Of a DNA stretch of 64,000 bases, positions 55,979 through 64,000 are shown in pieces. Location: assembly GCF_016908375.1 (NCBI RefSeq), contig NZ_JAFBDS010000001.1:591142-655141 (forward strand), in the 5' to 3' direction. The DNA is from Amphibacillus cookii (GTDB lineage Bacteria; Bacillota; Bacilli; Bacillales; Amphibacillaceae). Both the position numbers and the translations under genes were made by a program. Numbering within the stretch: the stretch's first letter is position 1; each line of letters begins with the position of its first letter. Under the pieces are notes generated by a model. That model saw only the letters and a list, made by a program, of their open reading frames with translations. It did not search any database and was not told the DNA's origin.

Positions 55979-56677
55979 ATGCAAAATGCTGAGCGCTTTT
56001 TGATTGCATTTAATAAAATAGAAAAACATCTTAGCAAAATTTTGAATGAAGACCGTTATATACCTTTTCATCGTGCAGTTCATCAATTAAAGAAAACAAG
56101 TGCTGTCATTAATCGCTATCATCAGGATCTACTTGAATATTCCGAATTACGCAACGCTATTGTACATGAGCGTACAGAAGTTAATTATGCTATTGCTGAT
56201 CCGTATATCGATACGGTTCAAGCGATTGAATGGATTGCTGAACAAATTACAGCACCAAAACAAATTATTCCAACATTTGAAAAAGCGTTAAAAGTTGTAC
56301 AAGCTGATTTAGAACTAAGTGAGGTGCTTGCTATGGTTAAAGAGACTGAGTATTCTCAGTTTCCAGTTTATCAAAACAACCAATTTATCGGCTTATTGAC
56401 AGATAAGACACTTTTGCATTGGATTGCTCAACAGATGAATGGTGATGCCGGACAATGGCCGACTACGAAGATAATGGAAATTGCCAAAGATGTGAAGAAG
56501 GTTAGTCATTATCGTTTTGTTCCAAAAACAATGGATATCTATCAAGCAGAAGCGATATTTATAGATAACATAAAAAAGCATCAACGGTTAGATGCTTTAC
56601 TTATTACGGAAGAGGGAAAAGCAGATCAAAGGCTACTAGGTATGGTATCTCCCCATGATTTAATTGACATTCCTTAA
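55979..56677 (+). CDS. HEPN-like plus CBS-pair protein
   Basis: 232 residues. The N-terminal helical part (1 to about 75) contains ELRNAIVHER, that is Arg58-Asn-x3-His63, the R-N-xxx-H pattern of HEPN RNase-fold proteins. Residues about 90-232 form a tandem CBS pair (LSEVLAMVKETEYSQFPVYQ, NQFIGLLTDKTLLHWI, RLDALLITEE, LLGMVSPHDLI) that usually binds adenine nucleotides. ATG 55979 has GAGGAGTG; GTG at 55970 would overlap that site. Function unknown; nucleotide-sensing control of the N-terminal domain is a hypothesis. Confidence 0.75.
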   Translation: MQNAERFLIAFNKIEKHLSKILNEDRYIPFHRAVHQLKKTSAVINRYHQDLLEYSELRNAIVHERTEVNYAIADPYIDTVQAIEWIAEQITAPKQIIPTFEKALKVVQADLELSEVLAMVKETEYSQFPVYQNNQFIGLLTDKTLLHWIAQQMNGDAGQWPTTKIMEIAKDVKKVSHYRFVPKTMDIYQAEAIFIDNIKKHQRLDALLITEEGKADQRLLGMVSPHDLIDIP

Positions 56678-56746
56678 TCGTGTGTGTACAACTATTTTTA
56701 TAAGCATCTTAATACGTAGAAAAATGTTTATTTAGCTCACTTTAGG

Positions 56747-57082
56747 TCATTGAGGGAAGTGTTTCACTATGCGTTTAATTTTATCATTAAATGCATCAAC
56801 TCCAACAATACGTGCTTTGCGTAAATATTCTTTTCCGTCAATAAACAATAATAACACGGGGACGGTGAATATTTGAAAACGACTTGCGAGTTGAGGCATC
56901 TGTTCAATGTTGATATATGCCGATTTAATCATTGGATAACGTTGCAACACATTTTCGATTTGAGGCAACAGACTTATACATACACTACAATTTGATTTAG
57001 AAAGATAAAGAAAAGTTAATCGTTCACCATTAATAAACTGATCAACCGCTTTAATGGTATCTAAAGTAATAAATGATGTCAT
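56747..57082 (-). CDS. thioredoxin-like protein
   Basis: 111 residues. A thioredoxin fold with CxxC Cys32-Ser-Val-Cys35 in SKSNCSVCISLLP and the cis-Pro in IFTVPVLLLF. The CSVC centre differs from the CGPC of housekeeping thioredoxin and is like YtpP/YusE-type thiol proteins of Bacilli. Cytosolic. RBS AAAGGAGAAG. Confidence 0.88.
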   Translation of the reverse strand: MTSFITLDTIKAVDQFINGERLTFLYLSKSNCSVCISLLPQIENVLQRYPMIKSAYINIEQMPQLASRFQIFTVPVLLLFIDGKEYLRKARIVGVDAFNDKIKRIVKHFPQ

Positions 57083-57278
57083 CGTATCTTCTCCTTTCGA
57101 ATAAGAGCTATTTAAGCATGTTCTTAAGAGAAAAGCAAATCTAAGCTATACGTTTATCACAGTAAAATGTTCTTCTGGTTTTCTTCTCCATAATAAATCC
57201 CAATCAAAAACATCTCATAAAGAATTAAAACAATTCGAGTTTGTAAACAAATAAGTTGACTTAAATACCTGCAAGGGT

Positions 57279-57532
57279 ATAAAATGAACCGTATAGACGA
57301 ACTGTCAATCAGTGAGCGGAGGGCTACAGGATGTAGGTCATGCAGACGTTGCCACAGGACGTGGCGATCTTAGTCTGTAGTCCTTTTTAAAAATGTGGCG
57401 ATTTTAGTCTACGATCTTATTCACCCACTGATGGTTAGATGAGTGTAGCTTCTGTTATCATCCACCTTAATAGATTTACCTCTGTTCTCTTTTTTGAGGT
57501 GGGTGTTTTACGGATGGTTATCTGTGATAAAG
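57279..57532 (-). repeat. two-hairpin dispersed repeat, inverted, with an insert in the hairpin-two loop
   Basis: Read on the minus strand it starts TTTATCACAGATAACCATCC and carries AACACCCACCTCA. The second hairpin arms (CATCTAACCATCAGTGGGTG, and CACTGATTGACAGTTCG) are about 110 bases further apart than in other copies. The inserted part contains ACAGGATGTAGG, TTGCCACAGGACGTGGC and a GTCTGTAGTCC hairpin. It lies between thioredoxin-like and rhodanese genes, which it separates. Confidence 0.78.
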
Positions 57533-57644
57533 TTTTAACTTCTCACTGAAATAAGCCGCCCTTTTCAACTAACCTGCTATGTTGAAAGTGGTGGGAGTAG
57601 TTAATTTCGCTCACTATTATCATATAAAAAAGGAGTCAATTATA

Positions 57645-57941
57645 ATGAAAGTAACCAATGGAATAGAATTAGAAAAAGTGATCTTATCAAATAACCTTTT
57701 ACATGTTATTGATGTGCGAGAACCGTTTGAGGTGGCAGAGGGAACCATTCCTGGTGCAATTAATATACCACTTGGTCAGCTGCCTCAACAGGTTAATACA
57801 CTAAATAAAGAGCAACATTATTATGTTGTTTGCAGATCAGGTGCTAGAAGCTTGAATGCTGTAGCTTTCTTAAATGAACACGGTTATGATGCAACAAATG
57901 TTGAAGGTGGTATGTTGATGTGGAACGGACCGGTTGAATAA
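57645..57941 (+). CDS. single-domain rhodanese
   Basis: 98 residues. Sulfurtransferase fold with VIDVREPFEVAEGTIPGAIN and the active-site loop CRSGARS (Cys63). It accepts and donates persulfide sulfur. The start at 57645 is supported by AAGGAG; the longer frame has no site. Probably cotranscribed with the DUF302 gene 33 bases downstream, a frequent pairing in sulfur or redox stress loci. Confidence 0.92.
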   Translation: MKVTNGIELEKVILSNNLLHVIDVREPFEVAEGTIPGAINIPLGQLPQQVNTLNKEQHYYVVCRSGARSLNAVAFLNEHGYDATNVEGGMLMWNGPVE

Positions 57942-57974
57942 AAATGGGGATTGAAAAAGAAAGGGTGTAATAAG

Positions 57975-58358
57975 ATGTATGATTATACTGTAACATCGAA
58001 AAAGACAGTTGAACAAATATATCAAGACTTATCGAATGCGTTGCCAACGATTAATTTCGGCGTGTTATGGGAATTGGATTTGAAAGCAACTTTAGTTAAA
58101 AAGGAGATTGATCATGACGAGGAAGGACTTATTTTGGAAGTGTGTAACCCGAAGCAAGCCAAGAGATTAATTGATGATAATCCGCTCGCCCTTTATTTCT
58201 TACCATGCAAGTTGGTAATCTACCAGGTTAAAGGCGTAACAAAGGTCGGTATGCCAAGACCAACCGCTCAAGCACAAATGATTGGAGATCCTCAATTAGA
58301 ACGGTTGGCTGAAGACGTTGAGCGGGCATTGACCGGTGTTCTTGACCAAGTGAAATAA
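57975..58358 (+). CDS. DUF302 family protein
   Basis: 127 residues. The family core runs from TVEQIYQDLSNALPTINFGV to FLPCKLVIYQVKGVTKVGMP. DUF302 proteins are small alpha/beta dimers of unknown biochemical role, often next to rhodaneses and thioredoxins, as here. The start ATG 57975 has AAAGGGTG. Confidence 0.88.
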   Translation: MYDYTVTSKKTVEQIYQDLSNALPTINFGVLWELDLKATLVKKEIDHDEEGLILEVCNPKQAKRLIDDNPLALYFLPCKLVIYQVKGVTKVGMPRPTAQAQMIGDPQLERLAEDVERALTGVLDQVK

Positions 58359-58369
58359 CAAAACACGCA

Positions 58370-58409
58370 ATAAAAAAGGTGCTGTCAAAAAAGATTATGA
58401 TAGCACCTT
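58370..58409. terminator. terminator between DUF302 and HelD genes
   Basis: AAGGTGCTGTCA (58376-58387) pairs with TGATAGCACCTT (58398-58409) with one mismatch. On the minus strand it is followed by TTTTTTA, so it mainly ends helD transcription. Confidence 0.8.
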
Positions 58410-58462
58410 ACTAATTAGCACGATTCTTAATATCAATTAAATTTGATGCTTAAATCATTTTA

Positions 58463-60754
58463 TTACTTTAAAGTAAAATAGGTTCCAATCCCTTCATCAT
58501 ATAGCTGAAAGGTTTGAAGTTCACTTGCTATAAAGTCTAGTTTATGCATAGCTCGTGTTATCGCAACGTAAAGAAGTTTTTGATCTTGATTTGTATTTGT
58601 ATAACAATCGTCTAGTTCAGCTAGTATTACTGCATCAAACTCTAATCCTTTGGCGAGGTGAACAGGAACAACGACGATATCACTTGTGATATGATCATTA
58701 TCTGATAGCAACTGGCAGTTTACATTTACCTTGTTCAGTTGGTTTAATATTTTTTCACAAGTTAACAAAGATTTACAAATAATCGCTGTTTTTATTAAGT
58801 TCCGTTGTTTGTTTAGTTCTAGTGTTGCTAAGATCTGTTTGATCAACTGTTTGTTATCTTTAATTATGTGAAATTCAGGTAAACCACCGTATCTGATGAC
58901 AGGGTCAGCCAGTGGGAACGACCGCTGACTATGTGAGATCATTTGATTAGCTAATTGCATGATTTCAATCGTCGTACGATAGCTTTTTTGTAAAGTTAAG
59001 TAATTAGCTTTAGGTAATGCATGTTGAATGATGGATTGCCAATCATCAATACCGCGATAACTATGGATGCCTTGGGCTAAATCACCAAGAATGGTAAACA
59101 GGCGCGTACCCGTAACACGAACGAGTGATCGGATTTGAAAAAGACTGTAATCTTGACCTTCATCAATAACGACATACTTCTTTTTCAAAGTTGGATCAAT
59201 ACCTTCAATTTGCACTTGCATCGTTAACAAAGGGGCGAGATCTTCGATTTGATAGTTCTTTTTTAAAAACGTTTCTTCTGCATGTTTAAATAACCAGTCT
59301 AATTGTTGCTCAGTTAATTCATCTTCTACAAATGTTTTGAAAAAATCTCGATCACTAAATAATGCTTGGTAATAATCTAAAACTGTTTTTTTAGGTGCTT
59401 TCTTCATGAATTTTGTTACTTCGGAGATGGTCGATTGCTCCATTTGTTTAATAAGCGCTTCTTTATTAGCAAGTAACGCGCTTACTTTTTGTTGCCGAAG
59501 TACTGGATCTTTAATTTTGAATGTAAGCTTATCATAGTTATCTTCAAATTGCTCTTCAATATGATTGAGTAGTTCTTTTTTCTTATTCTTAAATAGTTTA
59601 CGCAACAATTGTGTTACTTTTTCTTTTCTTTTTTGAAAGGGAAGGTAACGGTAATCTTGGATGAATAATTTTAACATCTTTTTAGAAGACATAATGGTAA
59701 ATCCAGCTAACTTAAATGATTCGTTAGGGAGAAAATGGTTGCGAATATACTTAAGATAGCGCATAATAATTTTTTCGAATTCGAGTGACCCTTTAAATTT
59801 TGAAACAAAATAGAGTTGCTCTTGTTGATCTTGCTTACCCGTAATAAGTGTTTGCAATTGTTGGTTTGGATTGGTCATCTTGATCTTCTTATTAAGGCAT
59901 GCTAATGAATAGTCAATAAATGTTGATTGATCAATTCGATCAACACCTAGTTCAGGTAAGCTATCACTGATGTAATCGATGAACATTTTACTCGGTGCTA
60001 AAATCATTAATTGTTTCGGATCGAATTGTTCAGCATACTGATAGATGTAAAAAGATAGGCGATGTAAAGCTATAGTTGTTTTACCACTGCCGGCCACTCC
60101 TTGAACAATCATTGGTTTTTCCAAATTAGCGCGAATAACATTGTTTTGTTCAGCTTGAATAGTAGCAACAATTTCATTTAATCGCTGATCAGATGTTTCA
60201 GCTAAAGATTTTTGTAACAGTTCATCTCGCGTTGTCATATCAATATCTCGGATCTCATCTAATTTACCATGATCGATAATATATTGTCTTTTTTTAGTTA
60301 AATTTCCCTCATAAGTAGTTTGACCTGTGGAGTAGGATACTTTACCTAACCTTCCATCATAGTAAAGGTTAGCAACTGGTGATCTCCAATCTACAATGAT
60401 CGGTTCTTGCGTATCTTTTCGATATAAGGAGACTTTTCCAATGTAATAGGTTTGTGTAGTATTTGATTGATCTCGAACAAAGTCTATCCGACCAAAATAA
60501 GGCTTATCTTTAATCTTTATTAAGCTACTCAAGTCATTTTTGATCATATCAAGCAATCGAGCATTCGTTAATATATTTATATAGCTTAAACTACTATCTA
60601 AGTAGTCTAAGTTAATGAAGGCTTCTTTCATATTGATTTGATATTGTTGCTGTTGATCATTAGCAATCGAAAGGATGGAATCAATATAATCAATCGTATA
60701 GAGAAGTCGTTTGTGCTCATCATGATAATCGGGGTGTTGTTGTACATTTGACAT
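58463..60754 (-). CDS. helD: HelD-like DNA helicase/RNA polymerase recycling factor
   Basis: 763 residues. An SF1 (UvrD-like) ATPase that in Bacillus removes stalled RNA polymerase from DNA. An N-terminal coiled coil (DEHKRLLYTIDYIDSIL...) reaches into the polymerase. Residues 95-165 hold the YIGKVSLYRKDTQEPIIVDW block, Walker A is GVAGSGKTT (219-227) and motif II is VVIDEGQDYS. The later motifs include LQKSYRTTIEIMQLA, VHLAKGLEFDAVI and LLYVAITRAMHKL. ATG 60754 has AAAGGTTGAT; an in-frame start at 60790 lacks one. Length is typical of the class I HelD of Firmicutes. Confidence 0.9.
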   Translation of the reverse strand: MSNVQQHPDYHDEHKRLLYTIDYIDSILSIANDQQQQYQINMKEAFINLDYLDSSLSYINILTNARLLDMIKNDLSSLIKIKDKPYFGRIDFVRDQSNTTQTYYIGKVSLYRKDTQEPIIVDWRSPVANLYYDGRLGKVSYSTGQTTYEGNLTKKRQYIIDHGKLDEIRDIDMTTRDELLQKSLAETSDQRLNEIVATIQAEQNNVIRANLEKPMIVQGVAGSGKTTIALHRLSFYIYQYAEQFDPKQLMILAPSKMFIDYISDSLPELGVDRIDQSTFIDYSLACLNKKIKMTNPNQQLQTLITGKQDQQEQLYFVSKFKGSLEFEKIIMRYLKYIRNHFLPNESFKLAGFTIMSSKKMLKLFIQDYRYLPFQKRKEKVTQLLRKLFKNKKKELLNHIEEQFEDNYDKLTFKIKDPVLRQQKVSALLANKEALIKQMEQSTISEVTKFMKKAPKKTVLDYYQALFSDRDFFKTFVEDELTEQQLDWLFKHAEETFLKKNYQIEDLAPLLTMQVQIEGIDPTLKKKYVVIDEGQDYSLFQIRSLVRVTGTRLFTILGDLAQGIHSYRGIDDWQSIIQHALPKANYLTLQKSYRTTIEIMQLANQMISHSQRSFPLADPVIRYGGLPEFHIIKDNKQLIKQILATLELNKQRNLIKTAIICKSLLTCEKILNQLNKVNVNCQLLSDNDHITSDIVVVPVHLAKGLEFDAVILAELDDCYTNTNQDQKLLYVAITRAMHKLDFIASELQTFQLYDEGIGTYFTLK

Positions 60755-60848
60755 GATTATCAACCTTTCTTGTTTTTTTGACATTTTCAATTATACAATA
60801 AATAAGTTATACTTTTGTAGGATAAAAAAATTAAAGCGGTGAATAAAA

Positions 60849-61475
60849 ATGTTAGAAGACACTGGAGAGCGTGTTATTCCAGAGCAAATGAAAATAACCA
60901 ATGAATTATTAATTGAACATATCGCACGTTATCACTTTGCTCTTAATTTTATTGAGGCTGGTGTTGTGCTTGATTTTGCTAGTGGTTCGGGCTTTGGTAC
61001 ACATATTATTGCGAAAAAGAAAAAGCAACAAATAGATGCAATTATTGGCATTGATATTGACCAATCAGCCATAGACTATGCAAAGAAAACGTATTATCAC
61101 CCTAAATCTTCATTTCATCAGGCTGATGTGACTGATCCAACACTTATTGATCAATTTGGTCAATTTGATACGATCGTTAGTTTTGAAACGTATGAACATA
61201 TAGAAGACGAGCAAGGGTATTTAGATAATGTGTTTAAATTATTAAAACCAGGCGGAAAACTGATTATCTCAACACCTTTTGGGATGGGAAGGGGAAAGCC
61301 ATGCGGTTCTCCGTTTCATGTCCATCAAATTACACCAGAAGAGTTTCATCAACTGTTTGATTGTTATGATTATCAATCTGTCTCCTATTTTGTGCAAAAA
61401 GGTGCACTAATCGCGCCTGAAAGTTTTGCGACTCAATCTTATTATCCGTTGGGTATTGCAATATGTCAGAAATAA
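60849..61475 (+). CDS. class I SAM-dependent methyltransferase
   Basis: 208 residues. Motif I is VLDFASGSGFGTHIIA, motif II is GIDIDQSAIDYAKKTY, then VSFETYEHIEDEQGYL and LLKPGGKLIISTPFG. It is a UbiE/COQ5-like or Methyltransf_11 fold with an N-terminal GERVIPEQM segment seen in glycan- or antibiotic-related enzymes. The substrate is unknown. Divergent from helD. RBS AAAGCGGTG. Confidence 0.85.
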   Translation: MLEDTGERVIPEQMKITNELLIEHIARYHFALNFIEAGVVLDFASGSGFGTHIIAKKKKQQIDAIIGIDIDQSAIDYAKKTYYHPKSSFHQADVTDPTLIDQFGQFDTIVSFETYEHIEDEQGYLDNVFKLLKPGGKLIISTPFGMGRGKPCGSPFHVHQITPEEFHQLFDCYDYQSVSYFVQKGALIAPESFATQSYYPLGIAICQK

Positions 61476-61522
61476 CAATGGTGAGTTGTAAGTTAGTTGA
61501 GCAAGATTGTTGTTAGGATTGC

Positions 61523-61658
61523 TTTATCAAAGATAACCGTCCGTAAAACCCCCTCAAAATAGAAAGCGGGGGTATGTCTATTAATGGATGCTAATGTCCT
61601 GATTCACTCAACGAACCTGCAATCAATGGATGAAGAACAAAAACACCTACGGATTGAT
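61523..61658 (+). repeat. two-hairpin dispersed repeat, degraded copy
   Basis: TTTATCAAAGATAACCGTCC at the left. The first hairpin loop is shortened, and the left arm of hairpin two (AACGAACCTGCAATCAATGG) is kept. The right arm stops after GGATTGATG, where a different hairpin block starts. Confidence 0.75.
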
Positions 61659-61660
61659 GT

Positions 61661-61745
61661 GCACCCCGCAGTTAGATCAAAAATCTAACTGCGGAGGTGT
61701 TTTTATGGTCTTTGAAAACCCCAGGCTATGCCGGGGGTTCCACAA
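61661..61745. repeat. two adjacent hairpins, possible IS200/IS605-derived end
   Basis: CCGCAGTTAGAT (61665-61676) pairs with ATCTAACTGCGG (61683-61694) and is followed by a T run, so it works as a terminator. Then AACCCC...GGGGGTT around AGGCTATGCC makes a second hairpin (about 61727-61752). Such paired subterminal hairpins occur at ends of IS200/IS605 elements and their non-autonomous derivatives. No transposase is present here, so the origin is a guess. Confidence 0.4.
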
Positions 61746-61801
61746 GAGTAAACGATAAAAGGGTGATAATAGGGGATAATTGAAACTAAGGATGTGTTAA
61801 T

Positions 61802-62482
61802 GTGCAACAAGCGATTTTACTAGGACCATTTGTCATAAGAAGTTCGGATATTTTTTTAATTATAAGCCTTGCTATTGGACTTGTCTTTTTCTTGCTCACA
61901 ACGACATTATCTAAAGCATTAAGGCGAGTATATCTGTATTTGTTTGTTGACTTAATCAGCTTCTTTATTTTAATTTTAATTGCTGCAAAAGCGCTCCTAC
62001 ATATCGAATTATTTTTATCGGATCCGTTAGCTGTACTTGCCCACCCTAGTAATGCTAATGGATTCTATTTGGCTACTTTAATAAGTGGATTATATGCATA
62101 CAGAAAAATTCGAGTTGATTTATTTTCATTTGATCTTGTTATTGAAGGGTTTATACGCTTATTTTTTTCAGCCAACTTTGTCTATCTATTTAGTTTGTTA
62201 ATATTATTAGATAGAGAAGTCTCTATATATCAATTAACCTTTCACTTTGTTACCTTACTTATAATTATTTTCTATCAAGATAGAAATTATTATCATATAC
62301 TCAATCCATTAATTGTTGGGACATGGGGATTAGGACATGTTGTCTTAAGTTTATCTAGTCAGGTTCAATTGTTTGGTTTTTATCTTTCGTATCAATACTA
62401 TTTTATTATAGGTATAATTGGATTCCTTCACTTATATAATGCCTATAAAAGCCGAAGCAAGGAAAAAATATTGAAAGGTTAA
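61802..62482 (+). CDS. integral membrane protein of unknown function
   Basis: 226 residues, about seven hydrophobic segments, starting at GTG 61802 (AAGGAT upstream). Motifs include LAHPSNANGFYLATLISGLY and a basic C-terminal tail (YKSRSKEKILKG). The loop HPSN.NG.Y slightly recalls Lgt-like prolipoprotein transferases, but the catalytic motifs are not evident. It ends eight bases before ccdA and is probably in one operon with the thiol-redox pair, so an envelope role is likely. Confidence 0.65.
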   Translation: MQQAILLGPFVIRSSDIFLIISLAIGLVFFLLTTTLSKALRRVYLYLFVDLISFFILILIAAKALLHIELFLSDPLAVLAHPSNANGFYLATLISGLYAYRKIRVDLFSFDLVIEGFIRLFFSANFVYLFSLLILLDREVSIYQLTFHFVTLLIIIFYQDRNYYHILNPLIVGTWGLGHVVLSLSSQVQLFGFYLSYQYYFIIGIIGFLHLYNAYKSRSKEKILKG

Positions 62483-62490
62483 GGTGTTTT

Positions 62491-63234
62491 ATGGAAAGTG
62501 CAGCAGATATCACGATTTGGTTAGCTTTTAGTGCAGGTGTGTTATCTTTTTTATCACCGTGTACACTTCCTATTTTTCCTGGATATCTATCATATATTAC
62601 AGGTGTAAGCGTTAAAGATTTGCAGGGAAAGAGTAATCTTAAACTTAAAGTGAGACTGTTCATTCATGCCATTTCTTTTCTGCTAGGCGTATCGATGATC
62701 TTTTTCAGCTTAGGTTTGGGGGCTACGGTGTTTGGAGAGTGGCTACAGCAGCTATTAACAGGGGCGTCAGCAGTTTTGATTCAGCGAATAGCAGGGCTTT
62801 CTTTAATGATTATTGGCTTAGTCGTTGGGGGATGGTTTCGTTTTTCGACATTGATGAAAACAAAGCGATTTCAAATTAAAACGAAGCCAGTCGGTATGTT
62901 TGGTAGTTTTTTGGTAGGTGTTGGCTTCTCAGCAGGTTGGACACCTTGTATTGGGCCAATTTTTGCCTCGATTTTAATTTTAGCGACAACAAGTCCAGCG
63001 CAAGGTGCACTGTACACAAGTGTATATCTCATAGGTTTTGCACTGCCTTTTTTATTTTTAACCTTTTTTTTGGGTTATGTAAAATCGATCGTGAAGTATA
63101 GTGAACAGATAATGAAATTAGGTGGAGGACTAATCATTATTTTTGGTTTATTATTATTTACCGGTCAGTTAGCCCGTTTCTCAAATTATATTTTGCGTAT
63201 GATACAAGATACATGGTTTTCTAATTTAGGTTAA
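62491..63234 (+). CDS. ccdA: CcdA-type thiol-disulfide transporter
   Basis: 247 residues, six to seven membrane segments. Transfers reducing equivalents from cytoplasmic thioredoxin to extracytoplasmic thiol proteins, for cytochrome c maturation or sporulation. The redox pair is Cys24 (SFLSPCTLPIFPGYLS) and Cys153 (SAGWTPCIGPIF), with the conserved Pro residues around each. The partner ResA-like gene follows 13 bases downstream. Confidence 0.93.
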   Translation: MESAADITIWLAFSAGVLSFLSPCTLPIFPGYLSYITGVSVKDLQGKSNLKLKVRLFIHAISFLLGVSMIFFSLGLGATVFGEWLQQLLTGASAVLIQRIAGLSLMIIGLVVGGWFRFSTLMKTKRFQIKTKPVGMFGSFLVGVGFSAGWTPCIGPIFASILILATTSPAQGALYTSVYLIGFALPFLFLTFFLGYVKSIVKYSEQIMKLGGGLIIIFGLLLFTGQLARFSNYILRMIQDTWFSNLG

Positions 63235-63247
63235 GGGAGGACAAAAT

Positions 63248-63826
63248 TTGAAGAAAATACTATTATTAGCTGCTATTTTGATTATGTTTGGCTGGGCAGT
63301 ATATGATTATATCACAGATACTGACGATCCTGTATCTACAGACTCATTTTCAGTTACCAAAGGCACAGAAATTCAGCAATTGGAAGAGGAAGAGGGTGGC
63401 AGTGTCGGTATAAATATTGGTGACCAAGCACCACCGTTTGAATTAGAGACTTTAACCGGAGAAACAATTACGCTTGCTGATTATCAAGGAAAAGCTGTGA
63501 TGTTAAACTTTTGGGCAACATGGTGCCCACCTTGTCGTGCTGAAATGCCTGATATGGAAAAATTTTATCAAAGTCACGAGGTGGAAATCCTAGCTGTTAA
63601 TCTTACGCCAACTGAATCAAGTGAAAATGATGTTGAATCGTTTGTTCAGGATTATGGTTTGAATTTTAATATTCCTCTAGATAAAGAAGGCGAAGTGTCG
63701 TCTCTTTATGCGATTCGACCTGTTCCTACTACTTTTATGATTGATTCAAATGGTATCATTCAGCAAAGGGTGTTCGGTGCTTTAAATTATGATCAAATGG
63801 TACAAGCACTACGTGAAATGGAGTGA
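63248..63826 (+). CDS. ResA/TlpA-like membrane-anchored thiol-disulfide oxidoreductase
   Basis: 192 residues. An uncleaved N-terminal anchor (KKILLLAAILIMFGWAVYDY) is followed by an acidic linker (about 23-55) and a thioredoxin-like domain with CxxC Cys93-Pro-Pro-Cys96 in NFWATWCPPCRAEMP and the cis-Pro in IRPVPTTF. It reduces disulfides outside the membrane using electrons from CcdA. The start is TTG after GGGAGGA, in line with the weak starts of neighbouring genes. ResA (haem c apoprotein) or StoA-like roles cannot be told apart here. Confidence 0.9.
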   Translation: MKKILLLAAILIMFGWAVYDYITDTDDPVSTDSFSVTKGTEIQQLEEEEGGSVGINIGDQAPPFELETLTGETITLADYQGKAVMLNFWATWCPPCRAEMPDMEKFYQSHEVEILAVNLTPTESSENDVESFVQDYGLNFNIPLDKEGEVSSLYAIRPVPTTFMIDSNGIIQQRVFGALNYDQMVQALREME

Positions 63827-64000
63827 AAGGCAAGCGCGAGTCATTTCCCGCTACTCATGAACAAATTTACCTCAATCGGGTACGTATTCTTCAAAAGAAA
63901 AGTTGATCACATGCAGTGTTTTCAGTTTGACTAAAAAATACGTCATTGAGACCTTGGCAAAGGAAATTGCTGTTTCAAGCATGAAGGCTTCCCTTAAACT
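63827..64000. other. window edge with an open but unassigned frame
   Basis: From about 63871 a plus-strand frame is open to the window end. It contains KEKLITCSVFSLTKKYVIET and a possible TTG start after AAAAGAAAAG. It could be the start of a gene cut by the window or a relic; no family recognised. No terminator for the ResA-like gene was seen in the last 170 bases. Confidence 0.25.

Overview
The window is low-GC Bacillaceae DNA. The evidence is strong AGGAGG-type ribosome sites, cre-like operators, GMP reductase of the Firmicutes type, YdbS/YdbT, a YkuI-like EAL protein, HelD, a CcdA/ResA-like pair and many PTS and ABC sugar genes. The emphasis on xylan side chains, rhamnose and beta-glucosides fits a plant-polymer fermenter such as Amphibacillus, but that genus is an inference from gene content only.

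Layout. 0-7 kb: guaC; a small secreted-protein gene broken by a 779-bp inverted-repeat element; a frameshifted FtsX-like permease with an intact ABC ATPase; a CPBP membrane protease. 7-18 kb: two AraC regulators, a very large subtilisin-like protease, and a GH106-like hydrolase followed by a Glc-family PTS EIIBC. 18-30 kb: HAD phosphatase, radical SAM protein, then a glucuronoxylan side-chain locus (GntR regulator, GH67 alpha-glucuronidase, CUT1 ABC importer, fructuronate reductase, mannonate dehydratase and a wrecked glucuronate isomerase). 30-37 kb: rhamnose catabolism (rhaB, rhaA, fucO-like, rhaD, DeoR regulator). 37-45 kb: a PRD-type activator, two tandem near-identical cellobiose-type PTS operons and a GH1 6-phospho-beta-glucosidase. 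45-64 kb: housekeeping and small membrane proteins, an M23 peptidase, an IS4-like element with an internally deleted transposase, YkuI-like, YdbT/YdbS, a HEPN-like/CBS protein, thiol-redox genes, HelD and CcdA/ResA.

The most notable non-coding structure is a dispersed intergenic element of about 150-160 bp. It has at least fourteen full, truncated or short copies, mostly just upstream of genes. Each full copy folds into two consecutive long hairpins whose arms vary in a compensating way, and whose shared CGCCCAC-type segments would allow alternative pairing. Short copies look like deletions between those shared segments. A second family has CTCAACTTTC ends; the copy at 48384-49640 has a perfect 7-bp target duplication (TAATAAA) and carries the deleted IS4-like transposase.

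Regulatory reading. Matching palindromes (CTAGTATACTAG) sit at the promoters of the glucuronidase and of the ABC importer and are likely GntR targets. A shared TTCC-N9-GGAAAA motif occurs before the PRD activator and, with 8- or 9-base spacers, before both PTS operons, each PTS copy followed at the same distance by a cre site. The rhamnose pathway, the PTS operons and the glucuronate genes together suggest uptake of plant oligosaccharides with intracellular cleavage under catabolite control. No rRNA, tRNA or CRISPR array was seen.
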